Of a stretch of 64,000 nt of DNA, positions 7,701 through 16,121 are shown piece after piece. Positions within the stretch are counted from its first letter, which is position 1. Every line of letters begins with the position of its first letter. The stretch is from Amycolatopsis orientalis DSM 40040 = KCTC 9412 (GTDB taxonomy: Bacteria; Actinomycetota; Actinomycetes; Mycobacteriales; Pseudonocardiaceae). The stretch lies in the NCBI RefSeq assembly GCF_000478275.1, contig NZ_ASJB01000046.1, positions 133,543-197,542 of the forward strand. The letters are read 5' to 3'. The translations under genes were made by a program, and so were the position numbers. The notes beneath the pieces are model-generated. The model searched no databases. It was given only the letters and a program-made list of their open reading frames with translations, and was not told where the DNA came from.

Positions 7701-9458
7701 ATGCGGAGATCAGGCTGGCTTTCGCTCGCCTTCGGCACGCTGGTCGGGACGCTCGTGATCGTCCTGCTGGCGACGGTCGTCACCGCGCCCTCGAACGCGA
7801 ACAGGGGCGACTGCATCCGGCTGGTCGCCAGTTCCTCCACGGAGAAGGGCGACCTGATCCACGAGCTGGCCGAGCGGTACAACAACACCGGCCGGACGTT
7901 CGACGGCGGCCGGTGCGCGAAGGTCGAGGCGTTCAAGAAGACCTCGGGTGCCGCGCTCGACCTCCTCGCCGAGGGCTGGAACGACATCGATGCGCAGCAG
8001 CCCGAGCCGCAGGTCTGGCTGCCGAGTTCGTCGCTCTGGCTCGATCTGCTGCGCCAGCGCGGTAAAGGCGGCCTGATCGAGGACGGCCCGAAGACCTCGC
8101 TCGCGACGAGTCCGATGGTGATCGCGATGCCGGAGCCGATGGCCAGGCAACTGGGCTGGCCCGACAAGGGCGTCGGCTGGCGGGACGTGCTCGAACTGAA
8201 CCGCAACGGCGGCTGGGCGGCCAAGGGCCTTCAGTACGCGCAATGGGGCAACTTCACGCTGGGCAAGGACAATCCGCGCCGGTCGACCTCGGGACTCGCC
8301 GCGACCATCGCGACCTACTTCGCGGCGACGGGCGGGGATTACGGCAAGATCGGCACGGCGGACGCCGTCCAGTTCGTCCGCGGGATCGAGGCGTCGGTCG
8401 CCTACTACAGCGACGATTCGGTGGCGTTCCTGAAGACACTGTACGAAGAGGACCAGAAGCCCACGCCCTACATCAGCGCGATGGCGATGCAGGAACAGAT
8501 GGTCTATCTCTACAACCACGGCGCGCCGACCGGGGATCCGAAGCAGCTGCGGGACAAGCCCGTCTCCTTGAACCGGCCGCTCGTGGCCGTGCACCCGAGC
8601 GAAGGCACGATGCTGATCGACCATCCCTTCCTGACCACGGCCAAGGCCACGCCGGACCAGCGGGCGGCGGCGAAGGACTTCTCCGCCTTCCTGCGGGAAA
8701 CCGAACAGCAGGACCGCTTCCGTGATCTCGGCTTCCGTGATCCGGAAGGCCGGAGCAACCCGCAGCTGGCGCAGGGCGCGCACACCGCGGAAACCGGGGA
8801 GTCGCGGCGCATCGAGATCCCCACCGGCGAGCAGATCCAGAAGATGCTGGACGGCTGGGAGTACACGCAGCGGCGCGGCCGGATCCTGCTGGTACTGGAC
8901 CTTTCCGGATCGATGAACGAACCGTTCGACAAGACCCGCAAGGACAAGCCGTACTCCGAGCGCCGGATCGACCTGCTGAAACCCGCGATCAAGAAGCAAC
9001 TGGACTACCTGCATCCCGAAGACCAGGTCGGGCTGTGGACGTTTTCGACGAACGGGTACGAGGAAAAGGTGCCGATCGGCAAGGTGAAGGACGTCCGCCG
9101 CTCGATGACCACCCTGGTCGAGAATCTGAAACCGGACGGGGACACGGCACTCTACAAGTCCGTGGTGGACGCCAACGCCAAGATGCGGCGGGAGTTCGAC
9201 CCGAACGTCATCAACGCCGTCGTGGTGCTGACCGACGGCGTGAACACCGAGGAGGGGACCACCAAGGAGCAGATGCTGCAGGCGATCGATGCCGAGCGGC
9301 TGGACAACTCCGTCCGCGTCTTCACCATGGCCTACGGCGCGCAGGCGGACAGCCGCGTTCTCGACGAGATCGCGCAGAAGTCCAAGGCGCGCGGCTACAA
9401 GGCCGTCGATCCGCAGGGCATCGACAAGATGTTCGTCAACGTCTTCAGTAACTTCTGA
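7701..9458 (+). CDS. exported substrate-binding-like / von Willebrand factor A protein
   Basis: A 585-residue protein anchored by one N-terminal segment (WLSLAFGTLVGTLVIVLLATVV, residues about 5-28). Residues about 35-350 look like an extracellular solute-binding domain (CIRLVASSSTEKGDLIHELAERYN, GLAATIATYFAATGG, a WP-type hinge). Residues about 385-580 are a vWA domain with the MIDAS motif DLSGSMN and a later VLTDGVNT that supplies the conserved Asp. This SBP-vWA order is seen in actinobacterial surface proteins of unknown role. The ATG at 7701 follows GAGGGGG. It begins 35 bases after the WD40-KAP gene and ends 1 base before the next gene. Metal-dependent binding to a partner protein outside the membrane is likely; the ligand is not known. 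Confidence 0.85.
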   Translation: MRRSGWLSLAFGTLVGTLVIVLLATVVTAPSNANRGDCIRLVASSSTEKGDLIHELAERYNNTGRTFDGGRCAKVEAFKKTSGAALDLLAEGWNDIDAQQPEPQVWLPSSSLWLDLLRQRGKGGLIEDGPKTSLATSPMVIAMPEPMARQLGWPDKGVGWRDVLELNRNGGWAAKGLQYAQWGNFTLGKDNPRRSTSGLAATIATYFAATGGDYGKIGTADAVQFVRGIEASVAYYSDDSVAFLKTLYEEDQKPTPYISAMAMQEQMVYLYNHGAPTGDPKQLRDKPVSLNRPLVAVHPSEGTMLIDHPFLTTAKATPDQRAAAKDFSAFLRETEQQDRFRDLGFRDPEGRSNPQLAQGAHTAETGESRRIEIPTGEQIQKMLDGWEYTQRRGRILLVLDLSGSMNEPFDKTRKDKPYSERRIDLLKPAIKKQLDYLHPEDQVGLWTFSTNGYEEKVPIGKVKDVRRSMTTLVENLKPDGDTALYKSVVDANAKMRREFDPNVINAVVVLTDGVNTEEGTTKEQMLQAIDAERLDNSVRVFTMAYGAQADSRVLDEIAQKSKARGYKAVDPQGIDKMFVNVFSNF

Positions 9459-9459
9459 C

Positions 9460-9972
9460 ATGGCCGGTCCCGACAACCGCCCCTTCCACGCCGTCACCGG
9501 AGTGCTCACGGTGATCGCCGGGCTGCTCGGTCACGCGGTGACCCTGCCGCATCCGCTGGCCTGGCTCTTCGGCGCCGTCGCGGCGCTCGCCGTGCTGATC
9601 CCCGCCGAGGTCGCGTTCTTCGTGTTGAACGCCGAGCGGCCGGTGAAGAAGCGGAAGTTCCGCGCGCCGGAACCCGCCGCCGGCTACGACCACTACAGCC
9701 TGCTCGGGCGCGCGCTGACGGCCATCGAAAAGGTGCAGCCGGGCGAGACCGATCTCGCGAGCGCCTTCCGGCGGGCGGTGGCGGAACTCGAAGACCGGGC
9801 CGGTGACCACGTGGCGGCCGTCGTCGAGCTGCGGGTGACGGTGAAGCAGACCACCGAGAAGCTGGAGCGGCACGCCCGTGACGAGAACCCGGATCCGGTG
9901 ATGCTCGTCCAGCGGATGATGCTGTACCGGGAACAACTCGAAGACGCGATCGCGGCTGCTGAAGCGGGCTGA
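9460..9972 (+). CDS. small membrane protein with cytoplasmic helical tail
   Basis: A 170-residue protein starting MAGPDNRPFHAV one base after the preceding stop, so it is almost certainly in the same operon. Two hydrophobic stretches (ITAGLLGHAV region, residues about 14-30, and WLFGAVAALAVLIPAEVAFFVL, residues about 36-56) form a hairpin in the membrane. The remaining 110 residues are charged and helical (LERHARDENPDPVMLVQRMMLYREQLEDAIAAAE), likely coiled coil. I do not recognise a named family. Its place after the WD40-KAP and vWA genes suggests it is the third part of a membrane complex. Confidence 0.75.
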   Translation: MAGPDNRPFHAVTGVLTVIAGLLGHAVTLPHPLAWLFGAVAALAVLIPAEVAFFVLNAERPVKKRKFRAPEPAAGYDHYSLLGRALTAIEKVQPGETDLASAFRRAVAELEDRAGDHVAAVVELRVTVKQTTEKLERHARDENPDPVMLVQRMMLYREQLEDAIAAAEAG

Positions 9973-10043
9973 GGGCCACGCGACGGTGGCCCGGTCAGGT
10001 GCCCCTGTCGGCACGCACGCTAGGTAGCAACTGTGTGGTGATG

Positions 10044-10720
10044 GGCACGTGGGTCGTGAGTGGTAAGTCGCGTTAGAACGACACTTACCACTCACGACCC
10101 ACGTGCCCCGCTCCTCAGGTGCCCCGTGTCGGCATGCTGGCGCGGGTAGCAGCTGTGTGGTGAGGGGCGCTTTCCCCGCATCGGATGCGGGGAAGGTCCC
10201 CCTCGGTACGCAGCCGTGGGTAGGCGGTGGGCGGGGGCGGTCGTGAGTGGTGAGTCGCGTTAGAACGACACTTGCCACTCACGACCCACGTGCCCCGCTC
10301 CTCAGGCGCGCCGTGTCGGCACGCCGGTCCTCAGGTGCCCCGTGTCGGCATGCTGGCGTGGGTAGCAGCTGTGTGGTGAGGGGCGCTTTCCCCGCATCGG
10401 ATGCGGGGAAGGTCCCCTTCGGTACGCAGTCCGGATTCCCGCATCGTCGCGCGGATCGTGCCCGTCGTGCCCGAATTCCTCGTCAACGAGACCGAGCGTG
10501 GAGGATTCAGGACGTTCACCGTCCCAAATCCTCCACACACGACGTCAGCCGCACCAATGGGTAGGTGGATACGAGTCCGTCAGAACGACACTTGCCACTC
10601 ACGACCCACGTGCCCGGCTCCTCGGGTGCCCCGTGTCGGCATGCTGGCGTGGGTAGCAGCTGTGTGGTGTAGGTCCCGGGGCGGAGACACCGCGGCTGTC
10701 GAGCGCCGCCAACCAGGCTG
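10044..10720. repeat. cluster of intergenic hairpin repeats
   Basis: The 9973-10781 gap has no convincing gene. It holds a large hairpin at 10044-10107 (GTGGGTCGTGAGTGG arm paired with CCACTCACGACCCAC), a variant at 10241-10290, and the right arm alone near 10572-10612. Between these are two near-identical copies (about 10160-10205 and 10378-10423) of GGGCGCTTTCCCCGCATC / GATGCGGGGAAGG, and several copies of GTGCCCCGTGTCGGCATGCT. The same arm sequences recur at 12.8, 43.8 and 44.2 kb, so this is a dispersed family and not local duplication alone. Confidence 0.75.
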
Positions 10721-10732
10721 AGTCGCGCTGAG

Positions 10733-10748
10733 TGTTCGGTGCCGAACA
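10733..10748. promoter_or_regulatory. CRP-type palindrome upstream of the 121-residue protein
   Basis: Perfect 16-bp palindrome TGTTCGGTGCCGAACA ending 33 bases before the ATG at 10782. It shares its half-site CTGTTCGG/CCGAACAG with the 22-bp palindrome at 11909-11930, upstream of the cyclase-like gene. The CRP/FNR gene between the two sites is the likely binder. Confidence 0.72.
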
Positions 10749-10781
10749 GACTACGGCCGTGCGTCATGCTGATCTGACAGT

Positions 10782-11147
10782 ATGCCGTTGATCGGGCGCC
10801 GGGTTGTCGAGGGCGTGGAACATGTGGTCGTACCGGTGGAGCACCGGTTCAGCCTGGAGGAGGCCGTGCTGGCGGTGATGGCCGCCAAGAGCACCGTGCG
10901 GCCCGCCCCCGGGATCAAGGTCGCTCCGCTGAAGGTGTCAGAGGTACGGTCAGCGTTGCTCTACGCGGCGAAACACGCCGATAGGCGACACCAGATCGTG
11001 GACAGCTATTTCGTCGAGGCCGAAGACGGGCCGTTGCACCGGCTTGCCGAGTGGATCAGATCGGAGCTGGTCCGGCTGGGCATCTTCACCGCGTACGACG
11101 GTTCCGCCGCCGGATCGGGTGGCCGATTCGGTTACTCTCCGCGATAG
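10782..11147 (+). CDS. hypothetical 121-residue protein of the CRP-cyclase group
   Basis: I do not recognise this protein. It is soluble, with no signal or membrane segment, begins MPLIGRRVVEGVEHVVVPVEHRFSLEEAV, and has mixed helix/strand composition with a glycine-serine-rich tail (AAGSGGRFGYSP). The ATG at 10782 follows a palindrome of the same type found before the cyclase-like gene at 12000. The stop is 29 bases before the CRP/FNR start, which suggests one transcript with it. Codon bias (G/C at third positions) is consistent with a real gene. A role in the same signalling unit is inferred from position only. Confidence 0.65.
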   Translation: MPLIGRRVVEGVEHVVVPVEHRFSLEEAVLAVMAAKSTVRPAPGIKVAPLKVSEVRSALLYAAKHADRRHQIVDSYFVEAEDGPLHRLAEWIRSELVRLGIFTAYDGSAAGSGGRFGYSPR

Positions 11148-11176
11148 GTGTTCACGACTGCCTGGGAGGGTGTTTC

Positions 11177-11878
11177 GTGGGTTTGGGCCCGGAGGCCGCC
11201 GAAGAAAGAGAACGTCCGTTCCTGGAGCGGCTGGACGAACCCGTCCGTGCCCGGCTGCTGGAGATGGGCACCCCGCAGACCTACGAGAGCAGACAGGCGC
11301 TGATGCGCGCGGGCGAGCCCGGCGACTTCGTCATGCTGCTGCGGCACGGCTACGTGAAGGTGACCAGCGCCGACCGGATGGGGGCGACGGTCATCCTCGA
11401 CGTCGGGGTGCCCGGTGATCTGCACGGCGAGATCGCGGTGATCGCCGGCGGTATCCGGATGGCCGACGTCGTCGCCATCGAGGAGGTCCACGTCCGGCGG
11501 ATCGCGGCGAGCGAGTTCAACCGGTTCCTGCTGGACCATCCGTCGGCGATGCGGGAGGTGCTCGTCAGTGTCGCCCGCCGGTTCGTCCTCGCCCAGCGGC
11601 AGCGGACGCAGTCGTGGAAACCGCAGGCGGTGGCGCGGGTCGCGACACGGCTGGACTACCTGGTCGACGTCTGCGGGATCCGGACGCCGGCGGGCTGGCG
11701 GATCGGGATCCCGCTGAGCCAGGACGAACTCGCGCAGTTCATCCCGATGGGCCGGACCATGGTCGCGCAGGCACTGGACAAGCTCCGGAAGGCGGGAGTG
11801 GTGGCCAGTTCGCGCCGTGCGATCACCGTCGTCGACCGCGAGGCATTGCGGGTGATCACGGAAAAAGGTGTGACTTAG
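11177..11878 (+). CDS. CRP/FNR-family transcription regulator
   Basis: A 233-residue regulator. Residues about 15-130 are a cyclic-nucleotide-binding fold (ALMRAGEPGDFVMLLRHGYVKVT, then DLHGEIAVIAGGIRMADVVA in the place of the phosphate-binding cassette), and residues about 150-225 a winged helix (LSQDELAQFIPMGRTMVAQALDKLRKAG recognition region). The cassette departs from the strict E. coli CRP consensus (it reads GEIAVIAGGIRMA, lacking the canonical RxA-S pattern), so cAMP binding is uncertain. GTG 11177 follows GGGAGGG by 6 bases. A cyclase-like gene lies 121 bases downstream, and matching palindromes stand before both neighbours, suggesting that it binds them and responds to a nucleotide made next door. 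Confidence 0.88.
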   Translation: MGLGPEAAEERERPFLERLDEPVRARLLEMGTPQTYESRQALMRAGEPGDFVMLLRHGYVKVTSADRMGATVILDVGVPGDLHGEIAVIAGGIRMADVVAIEEVHVRRIAASEFNRFLLDHPSAMREVLVSVARRFVLAQRQRTQSWKPQAVARVATRLDYLVDVCGIRTPAGWRIGIPLSQDELAQFIPMGRTMVAQALDKLRKAGVVASSRRAITVVDREALRVITEKGVT

Positions 11879-11908
11879 CTCACTGGCGTTGACCATGGTG
11901 AGGTCAGG

Positions 11909-11930
11909 TTCTGTTCGGTTCCGAACAGAA
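11909..11930. promoter_or_regulatory. CRP-type palindrome upstream of the cyclase-like gene
   Basis: A perfect 22-bp inverted repeat: TTCTGTTCGG, TT, then CCGAACAGAA. It lies 31 bases after the CRP/FNR stop and 70 bases before the cyclase-like ATG. Its core is the same as the 10733-10748 palindrome. Confidence 0.75.
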
Positions 11931-11999
11931 CTTCCGGTGAGGAGTGGGAACACTGCTTCCTGCCGCCAGTTTTCACCGATCAGGGGAGGGGTCGCAGAG

Positions 12000-12689
12000 A
12001 TGCAGGTGCTGACCTCAGGCCGATACAACGCGAACACCCATGCCGTGCTCGCCGTCGACATCGTCGGTTCGTCCAAGGCCAGCGATGACCTGCTGGACCC
12101 GATGAAGACCGAGATGGAGACGCTGGTCTCCCGCTCCTTCACCGCGGTCGGGCTCGCGCCGGGGGAAGCCCGTCACTTCCGGGAGACCGGGGACGGGCTG
12201 ATGGTCGCGTATCCGGATCAGGCCGTCGGGCAGCTCTGCGAGGTCGTGTTCCATTTGGACCACTTGCTCCGCTCCCGCAACCGCTACGCCCGCGTCCCGA
12301 TGCGGGCGCGGGTGGCCGTCCATATGGGACCGATGGCGGACAATCACCGCTACCACCGCACGTACATCACGCTGACCCGGCTGTTGTGCGCTTCGACCTT
12401 CAACGACGCCGTCGGTTACTGGTGCCGTCTCGATCCGACCGGTGACAAGTTCGGCGCCGGGATGATCGTCTCGCAATCGGTGTGGCGCAACGTGGTCGAG
12501 CCCTTCGGGGTCGCGTTGATCCCGCCAGCGCGCTGCGGCCGGATCAGCGTCACCACCCCGGATTTCGCCGACAGCGCGTGGATCCATCTGCCGGGCCTGG
12601 ACGCCGACGCCGTACTGGCCGAGGTGAACCCGGCGATGCCGGCGCCGCTCGTGTTCGACCGGGTGAGCCGGTTGTCGACGACGGCTTAG
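12000..12689 (+). CDS. nucleotidyl cyclase-like protein (class III fold, atypical)
   Basis: A soluble 229-residue protein that resembles the class III adenylate/guanylate cyclase core. The two metal-binding regions are visible: AVDIVGSSKAS near residue 18 and ETGDGLMVAYP near residue 65, followed by the RARVAVHMGPM strand. The usual transition-state pair (Asn-x3-Arg after the substrate helix) is not evident; TYITLTRLLCAS stands there instead, so activity may be altered or lost. The ATG at 12000 is in a modest context. With the CRP/FNR gene and two matching palindromes next to it, a nucleotide-signal role is plausible. It may instead be a degenerate cyclase used as a binding domain. A long perfect hairpin follows. 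Confidence 0.7.
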   Translation: MQVLTSGRYNANTHAVLAVDIVGSSKASDDLLDPMKTEMETLVSRSFTAVGLAPGEARHFRETGDGLMVAYPDQAVGQLCEVVFHLDHLLRSRNRYARVPMRARVAVHMGPMADNHRYHRTYITLTRLLCASTFNDAVGYWCRLDPTGDKFGAGMIVSQSVWRNVVEPFGVALIPPARCGRISVTTPDFADSAWIHLPGLDADAVLAEVNPAMPAPLVFDRVSRLSTTA

Positions 12690-12810
12690 CCCCAGACCGG
12701 GCGGCCCGGCTTCCAGGGAGGGAAGGCCGTGTCGTTCGCCGGTTTCTGGCCCGGTACCCCTACGCCGGGCCAGGAACCGGACCCAGCCCCGCAAACCTCA
12801 AGCCCCAAGC

Positions 12811-12856
12811 CTCGTGAGTGGTAATGACGGTTAGAACCGTCATTACCACTCACGAG
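12811..12856. terminator. perfect 22-bp-arm hairpin, bidirectional terminator
   Basis: Arms CTCGTGAGTGGTAATGACGG.. (12811-12832) and the exact complement (12835-12856) with a 2-base loop, between convergent genes. The same arm sequence occurs at 43791 and, inverted, at 44216, so it belongs to a dispersed palindrome family. Confidence 0.75.
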
Positions 12857-12868
12857 AGGTGAGCACCG

Positions 12869-14341
12869 CTACTGCTTGCAGCGTTTGCCGCTGTTGATGC
12901 ACTTCACCAGCTGGTTCATCAGGCACTGCGACATGACGTTCGCGAAGTCGTCGTGGTCGGAGCGCGGGTTGTGTTTCTCCTGGTCGAAAGCGTCGACCGC
13001 GTACTGCCCGGCGGCCTGGATGTTCGGCGGGATGTTGTACACCAGTGTGATCCGCAGCTGCGGCACGTTCTTGAAACCGCGCGGGCATCGCCCGTCGCGG
13101 TCGGAGAACACGATATGCGTGCGGTGGTTGGCGCTGTCGGTGTTCTTCCCGTCCCAGCAGTTCGGGAACGCGTGGACACGCGCGATCTTGCTGCCCTGCG
13201 GGCAGATCGGGTACAGCTCGGTGAGCCGGTCCTCGAAGCCGGTGCAGGTCCAGCTGGGCCGGGCGTTGGCCGGGCCGTTGGTGCTCTGCTTGGCGTCGCC
13301 GTAGAGCACGCGCAGGAACTTCGGCATCGCGACGACGCGGCGGGCGCCGCCGCTGGTGAAGGTCAGGTCCACCTTTTCGGGGCGCTGGATCTCGCCTTCG
13401 TTGTCGCCGACCTCGTTGTTGTCGTTGGCGGGGGGCAGGTCGGCGGCCTTGCCGTCGGACTTCTTCTTCTCGACGTCGCCGCCCGCGTTGACGTTGCTGT
13501 TCTCGCCGCCGTTGTCGAGGCCGCCCTTGCCGTTCTGCTTCACGGCGCATCCGGCGAGCTGGTCGTCGTTCTTCGCGACCGGCTTGCCCGCCTGCTTCAT
13601 GCTGTCGGTGATCTTCTTGATCGACGACTTGCGCTTGTTCTTCAGCTCGTCGAGCACCTGGCCGGCCTGTTTTCCTTGCGCCAGCTGGTTGTTCGCGTTG
13701 TCGACGTCCTCGTCGATCTTGGTCAGGCCCTCGTTGACCGCGTTCATGGCCTGGTCGGGGACGTCTTCGAGTTCGCTGACCACGTCGGGACAGTCGGCCT
13801 GCGGGGAGGCCTCGTCCTTGGCCGCGTTCTTGCGGTCGGCGGCGAGTTTCTCCTCGTTCGCCTTCTCGTTTTCCTCCTCTTCCTCGGTGTTGATCCGGAC
13901 GACCGGCCAGAAGTAGGCGGACTTGTCGCCGTTCTTGCAGGTGGTGCCCGCGCGCAGCAGGCTCTTGTTGTTGGAATCCGCGTTGGTCGAAAGGTTTCCG
14001 ACGTAGTCGTGGAGGTGCGCGGCTCCATTGCGGACACCGGGCTGCGCGATGAAGTTGTCGCTGTTGAAGTGGCCGTTCTCGTTGCGGCCACAGTCGACCG
14101 TGAACGTCCCCCGGGCGCCTCGTTTCGCGAGGTCGAGGTTGACGTTGGTGCCGCGGGGGACCTTGGTGATGTCGATGAAGAAAGACTTGTCGGCGCTGTC
14201 GGCGCTGGCCGCGTCGGGGGTTCCGGTCGTGTTCACCACGACGATCCCGCCGACGGCGAGGGAGAGCGCGATGGCGCCCGTGGCGACCTTGGTGCGGCGC
14301 GCCATGCGGTGGCGGCCGGCGGATCTTTGGTTACGGGGCAT
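12869..14341 (-). CDS. secreted DUF1996-type protein with a charged insert
   Basis: A 490-residue exported protein. After a basic start (MPRNQRSAGRHRMARRTKVATGAIALSLAVGGIVVVNTTG) the N-terminal hydrophobic stretch, residues about 22-38, is a signal or anchor. Two separated blocks resemble the DUF1996 fold: residues about 55-155 (GTFTVDCGRNENGHFNSDNFIAQPGV, AHLHDYVGN) and about 335-440 (VLYGDAKQST, RVHAFPNCWDGKNTDSANHRTHIVFSDRDGRCP). Between them lies an acidic, lysine-rich insert of about 175 residues (TEEEEENEKANEEK, then long helical and Asn/Gly-rich parts), probably coiled coil then disordered. Several cysteines suggest disulfides. The ATG at 14341 was chosen because AGGTG precedes it. Function of the family is unknown; a cell-wall or extracellular carbohydrate role is often suspected. 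Confidence 0.8.
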   Translation of the reverse strand: MPRNQRSAGRHRMARRTKVATGAIALSLAVGGIVVVNTTGTPDAASADSADKSFFIDITKVPRGTNVNLDLAKRGARGTFTVDCGRNENGHFNSDNFIAQPGVRNGAAHLHDYVGNLSTNADSNNKSLLRAGTTCKNGDKSAYFWPVVRINTEEEEENEKANEEKLAADRKNAAKDEASPQADCPDVVSELEDVPDQAMNAVNEGLTKIDEDVDNANNQLAQGKQAGQVLDELKNKRKSSIKKITDSMKQAGKPVAKNDDQLAGCAVKQNGKGGLDNGGENSNVNAGGDVEKKKSDGKAADLPPANDNNEVGDNEGEIQRPEKVDLTFTSGGARRVVAMPKFLRVLYGDAKQSTNGPANARPSWTCTGFEDRLTELYPICPQGSKIARVHAFPNCWDGKNTDSANHRTHIVFSDRDGRCPRGFKNVPQLRITLVYNIPPNIQAAGQYAVDAFDQEKHNPRSDHDDFANVMSQCLMNQLVKCINSGKRCKQ

Positions 14342-14553
14342 GGAATTGTTCACCTCGTTCGGTGTCGTTTCGCGGAGCACGGGGGATGCGCCACCGACGT
14401 CGCCGGCGCCACTTACTCCGCGTTGGCTGAAACGGCCCCAGTCCGCACGCGGTTCAAAACGCGATCTCGCCGTTATCCTTTCGTTATCTTCCGTGGAGGT
14501 GATGCAAGGCACACGAAGGGCGGCCCCGGCCGGTTCACCGGGACGAAAAAGAA

Positions 14554-14584
14554 GACCCGGCCTCGGGGCAGTCGAGGCCGGGTC
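14554..14584 (-). terminator. rho-independent terminator after tctA
   Basis: GACCCGGCCTCG / CGAGGCCGGGTC, 12-bp stem with a 7-base loop. Read on the minus strand, it is followed directly by TTCTTTTTC, a classical intrinsic terminator ending the tctCBA transcript 20 bases after the tctA stop. Confidence 0.85.
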
Positions 14585-14603
14585 CGGTTCGGATCGCCGC
14601 AGG

Positions 14604-16121
14604 TCAGACGTCCACCTTGTCCTTGGGTTCGGCTTCGGTGGCCGCCGGACGGGCGGGCAGGAAACGCTTGAGCAGCGGGAAGAACACGATCAGCAGGATG
14701 ATCACGTAGACCACGATCGAGAACGGGGTGTTGAAGAGCCCGCCCAGATCGCCGTCGCTCAGTTGCAGCGCGCGCCGCATCTGCTGTTCGGCGGCCGGGC
14801 CGAGGATGACGCCGATGATCGCCGGCAGCACCGGCAGGCCGTAGCGGCGCATCGCGAAGCCCAGCAGACCGATCACGAACATCACCAGCAGGTCGAAGAT
14901 GTCCGCGTTGACCGCGTACGCGCCGACGCTGGCGAAGAACAGGATGCCCGCGTAGAGGTACGGCCGCGGGATCCGCAGCAGCTTCGCCCACAGCGGCGCC
15001 AGCGGCAGGTTCAGCACCAGCAGCAGCGTCAGGCCGACGAACAGCGAGGCGATCAGGCCCCACACCAGCGACGACTCCCGCTCGAACAGCAGCGGTCCCG
15101 GCTGGATGCCGTACTGCTGGAACGCCGCCAGCATGACGGCCGCGACCGCGGTGGTCGGCAGGCCGAGCGTCAGCATCGAGACCAGCGTCCCGGCGGCGGA
15201 GGCCGACGCCGTCGCTTCCGGGCCCGCGACGCCTTCGATGGCGCCCTTGCCGAACTCGTCCTTGTGCTTCGAGAGCCGCTTCTCCGTGACGTAGGAAAGG
15301 AATGTCGGGATCTCGGCACCACCGGCGGGCACCGCGCCGAACGGGAACCCGATCAGCGGACCGCGCAGCCACGGCTTCCAGGTCCGTTTCAGGTCGGCGC
15401 GCGAGAGCCATGGCCTGCCCACCGGGATGGGCTTGAACGCGTTGCGCCGCAGGTGCGCGGCGACCCAGAGTGACTCGCCGACCGCGAACAGGGCGACCGC
15501 GACGATCACGACGTCGATGCCGTCGGCCAGATGCAGCGAGCCGAAGGTCAGCCGCTGCTGTCCGGTCATCTCGTCCAGGCCGACCAGGCCGATGGTGAGC
15601 CCGATCAGCAGCGACGCGACGCCGCGGATCCGGGAGCCGCCGAGCACCGAGGTGACCGCGATGAACGCCAGCACCATGATCGCGAACAGGTCCGGCGCGC
15701 CGATGTCGACGGCGTGCTTCGCGATCACCGGCGCCAGCACGACCAGCGCGATCGTGCCGAGGATGCCGCCGACGAAGTGCCCGATGGCCGCGGCCGCAAG
15801 CGCTTGCGCCCCACGTCCCTTGCGCGCCATCGGGTTTCCGTCGATGGCCGCGACGACCGCCGCGCTCTCACCCGGGGTGTTCAGCAGGATCGACGTCGTC
15901 GAGCCGCCGAACATCCCGCCGTAGTAGATCCCGGCGAACATGATGAACGCGCCGGTGGGCTCCAGCCCGTAGGTGACCGGGAGCAGCAGCGCCACCGCCA
16001 TCGCCGGGCCGATCCCCGGCAGCACGCCGATCGCGGTGCCCAGCAGCACCCCGATCGCCGCCATCGCGATATGGGTCGGCGTCAGCGCGGTGCCGAAGCC
16101 GTCGATGAGTTGCTGAAGCAT
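14604..16121 (-). CDS. tctA: tripartite tricarboxylate transporter, large permease
   Basis: The 505-residue, 11-12-span membrane subunit of a TTT-family secondary transporter. The family signature is complete near the N-terminus: IGVLPGIGPAMAVALLLP and GIYYGGMFGGSTTSILLNTPGE, the segments thought to form the substrate path. A second related stretch (FPFGAVPAGGAEIPTFLSYV) marks the inverted half. It takes up a carboxylate (citrate or similar) with the periplasmic-type binding protein TctC and small subunit TctB, using an ion gradient. Its ATG overlaps the tctB stop by ATGA, so translation is coupled. A terminator follows. The substrate cannot be told from sequence, though the divergent CitA-type sensor favours a di- or tricarboxylate. 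Confidence 0.95.
   Translation of the reverse strand: MLQQLIDGFGTALTPTHIAMAAIGVLLGTAIGVLPGIGPAMAVALLLPVTYGLEPTGAFIMFAGIYYGGMFGGSTTSILLNTPGESAAVVAAIDGNPMARKGRGAQALAAAAIGHFVGGILGTIALVVLAPVIAKHAVDIGAPDLFAIMVLAFIAVTSVLGGSRIRGVASLLIGLTIGLVGLDEMTGQQRLTFGSLHLADGIDVVIVAVALFAVGESLWVAAHLRRNAFKPIPVGRPWLSRADLKRTWKPWLRGPLIGFPFGAVPAGGAEIPTFLSYVTEKRLSKHKDEFGKGAIEGVAGPEATASASAAGTLVSMLTLGLPTTAVAAVMLAAFQQYGIQPGPLLFERESSLVWGLIASLFVGLTLLLVLNLPLAPLWAKLLRIPRPYLYAGILFFASVGAYAVNADIFDLLVMFVIGLLGFAMRRYGLPVLPAIIGVILGPAAEQQMRRALQLSDGDLGGLFNTPFSIVVYVIILLIVFFPLLKRFLPARPAATEAEPKDKVDV

Noticed and set aside
12953..14671. A 572-residue plus-strand frame opposite the DUF1996-type gene
   Set aside because: It is valine- and alanine-rich nonsense typical of a shadow frame, while the minus strand has a signal peptide and a recognisable fold.
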